Below are positions 62,876 to 64,000 of a stretch of 64,000 nt of DNA, one piece after another. Position 1 is the first letter of the stretch. Every line of letters begins with the position of its first letter. The stretch spans positions 62,001-126,000 of the forward strand of contig CALBSC010000098.1 in assembly GCA_937927685.1 (NCBI GenBank), given 5' to 3'. A program made the translations under genes and the position numbers. Below the pieces are notes generated by a model. The model was given only the letters and a program-made list of their open reading frames with translations. It did not search any database and had not been told where the DNA came from. This DNA is from an uncultured Burkholderiales bacterium. GTDB lineage: Bacteria; Pseudomonadota; Gammaproteobacteria; Burkholderiales; Burkholderiaceae_C.

Positions 62876-63718
62876 TCAGGGCGTGGCAATCAGCTTTTCA
62901 ATCTGCGCGGTACCAATCGCACCGGGCACGCGCGTGCCGTCAACCGCAATCAGGGTGGGGGTGCCGGTGATCTTGTGTTTGCGACCGAGATCCAGGTTGC
63001 GCTGGATCGCTGCCGTGTCGCATGGGGCTGATGATGCGACTTGCTCGCGCAGCATGTGATCCTGCCAGGCCTTGGCCTTGTCTTTGGCGCACCAGATATT
63101 GCGGGACTTGTCGACGGAGTCCTGTCCCAGGATGGGATAGAGGAACAAATACACCGTGACGTTGTCGACCTTTTGCATGTCTCGCTCAAAGCGCTTGCAG
63201 TAGCCGCAGTTGGGATCTTCAAACACCGCGAGCTTGCGCTTGCCGTTGCCGCGCACGAGCGTGATGGCGTCTTTGATCGGCAGTGCCGCAAAGTCGATGG
63301 CGGACAGTTTGTCTACCCGCTCTTCGGTGATGTTGCGACGGCTGCGCGTGTCGATCAACTGTCCCTGGATCAGAAAGTTGGCCTCGGCGTCGGTGTAGTA
63401 AATCTCGGTGCCGTCGACGCGTACCTCATACAAGCCCGCCATGGGAGTGCGCGTGACTTCATCGATCTTGGGCAATTGCGGAATCCGCTCGGCCAGGTTT
63501 TTGCGGATGAGCGCTTCCTGGCCTTGAGCCATGACGGCAGAAGTGGTCCATACCGCGAACAGCACCACGGCCGCTTGCACCCAGGGATGAACACGCTGAA
63601 ACACCTGTTGAAACAAGCAGGTGCAGCGAATGCGCCAAAACATGTGTCGTGTCATGAGGCTGTGGGACGCATCAGGGCAAGTGGAGGAGGGGTGCAGGGC
63701 AACCGTCAGCATGTTCAT
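62876..63718 (-). CDS. dsbC: DsbC-like periplasmic thiol:disulfide isomerase
   Basis: The protein has 280 residues from this start. A signal peptide is at about 46-64 (WVQAAVVLFAVWTTSAVMA-Q). The N-terminal dimer domain follows, and the thioredoxin domain has CGYC at 171-174 in DPNCGYCKRFERD and the cis-Pro in TGTPTL. It would correct wrong disulfides in the periplasm. The ATG overlaps the stop of the upstream hydroxylase gene (ATGA), favouring this start; but the n-region is long and starts at 63655 or 63643 are possible. Confidence 0.88.
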   Translation of the reverse strand: MNMLTVALHPSSTCPDASHSLMTRHMFWRIRCTCLFQQVFQRVHPWVQAAVVLFAVWTTSAVMAQGQEALIRKNLAERIPQLPKIDEVTRTPMAGLYEVRVDGTEIYYTDAEANFLIQGQLIDTRSRRNITEERVDKLSAIDFAALPIKDAITLVRGNGKRKLAVFEDPNCGYCKRFERDMQKVDNVTVYLFLYPILGQDSVDKSRNIWCAKDKAKAWQDHMLREQVASSAPCDTAAIQRNLDLGRKHKITGTPTLIAVDGTRVPGAIGTAQIEKLIATP

Positions 63719-64000
63719 TGTCCAGACATGGCGTGCTTCAGTGTCCAGTGCTTCACGGGGCCGCAGCGGTCAAAGGCTGACAGGCCCCAGTTGCGCACGG
63801 CTTGCACCGAAGCGTTGGGATGGGAGAAGAGTCGTTGCAGGCCGTCGCAGGCCAGCCAGGTGGCTTGCATGTCGGCCTTGCGGGTGCGTTCGTATCGGCG
63901 CAACAGGTGGCGGTCGTTCAGGGTGCGCCAGTGGTCATGGGCATTCGTGCGGGCCAGCACACGGGCGAGTTCGGCCACATCGGCCAGCCCCAGGTTCAAG
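63715..64000 (-). CDS. UbiH/UbiF/VisC-type FAD hydroxylase, 3' end only
   Basis: The gene runs in from the right edge; about 94 C-terminal residues are visible. LNLGLADVAELARVLA is the C-terminal FAD-site motif of the UbiH/COQ6 family, and RRYERTRKADMQATW follows. The family hydroxylates the ring of ubiquinone precursors. Its stop overlaps the dsbC-like start. Confidence 0.88.
   Translation of the reverse strand, partial: LNLGLADVAELARVLARTNAHDHWRTLNDRHLLRRYERTRKADMQATWLACDGLQRLFSHPNASVQAVRNWGLSAFDRCGPVKHWTLKHAMSGQ

Noticed and set aside
1..64000. CRISPR arrays, insertion sequences, prophage or integrative elements
   Set aside because: I saw no regularly spaced repeats, transposase or integrase motifs, and the tRNA shows no duplicated 3' end nearby.

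Overview
The window is a 64 kb chromosomal segment of a GC-rich betaproteobacterium, most likely a member of the Burkholderiales close to Comamonadaceae. The inference rests on gene content: five Bug/TctC-type periplasmic receptors, a uraD-allC fusion inside a PuuD-type urate cluster, a two-subunit indolepyruvate oxidoreductase beside paa genes, and a PaaR-like box. I see no transposase, phage gene, CRISPR array or rRNA, so it reads as ordinary, densely packed, catabolism-rich chromosome. Only one classical DNA-binding regulator (a NhaR-like LysR protein) is encoded.

Layout. 0-5.2 kb: the end of a metal-efflux RND pump, nhaR, a yybP-ykoY manganese riboswitch in front of a TerC-family gene with an unknown partner, then (leftward) an iron-sulfur photolyase and yqhA. 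5.5-8.5 kb: an MFS transporter, a FabI-like reductase and pyroglutamyl peptidase. 8.6-16.0 kb: a urate catabolic regulon (NCS2 permease, M20 amidohydrolase, UraD-AllC fusion, PuuE | UraH, PuuD) with the same ATTGTATACA(A/G)T palindrome at two promoters. 16.2-23.4 kb: a tightly packed fatty-acyl-CoA operon (large FabG, MaoC, thiolase, acyl-CoA dehydrogenase) followed by modBC without modA.

23.5-32.8 kb: galactarate dehydratase divergent from a D-2-hydroxyacid dehydrogenase, a Bug receptor, a CoA-transferase, an unlisted 47-residue membrane protein, a 29-nt inverted repeat and a PEEYP-type P-type ATPase, then an SDR-fold protein without the usual Tyr/Lys. 33-36 kb: alpha/beta hydrolase, small exported or membrane proteins, a flavin reductase and an adhesin-E-like protein. 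36.2-48.3 kb: an enolase-superfamily acid-sugar dehydratase, a split thiamine-diphosphate decarboxylase, an old-yellow-enzyme homologue, four more Bug receptors, TRAP subunits Q and M without P, a Bcr-like MFS pump and a GarR-like reductase. Together with garD this suggests uptake and breakdown of sugar diacids and related carboxylates.

48.5-53.3 kb: tRNA-Met(CAT), galE, and a leftward manC-fcl-gmd operon making GDP-fucose. 53.5-60.6 kb: iorAB, an enoyl-CoA hydratase, and paaG-paaI-paaK behind a PaaR-like operator: two routes to arylacetyl-CoA (from arylpyruvate and from arylacetate) converge here, although the ring epoxidase genes are absent. 60.6-64 kb (leftward): the end of a UbiH-like hydroxylase, a DsbC-like protein, a DUF3429 membrane protein and an M61 peptidase. 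Functional calls come from motifs read by eye; no database search was run.
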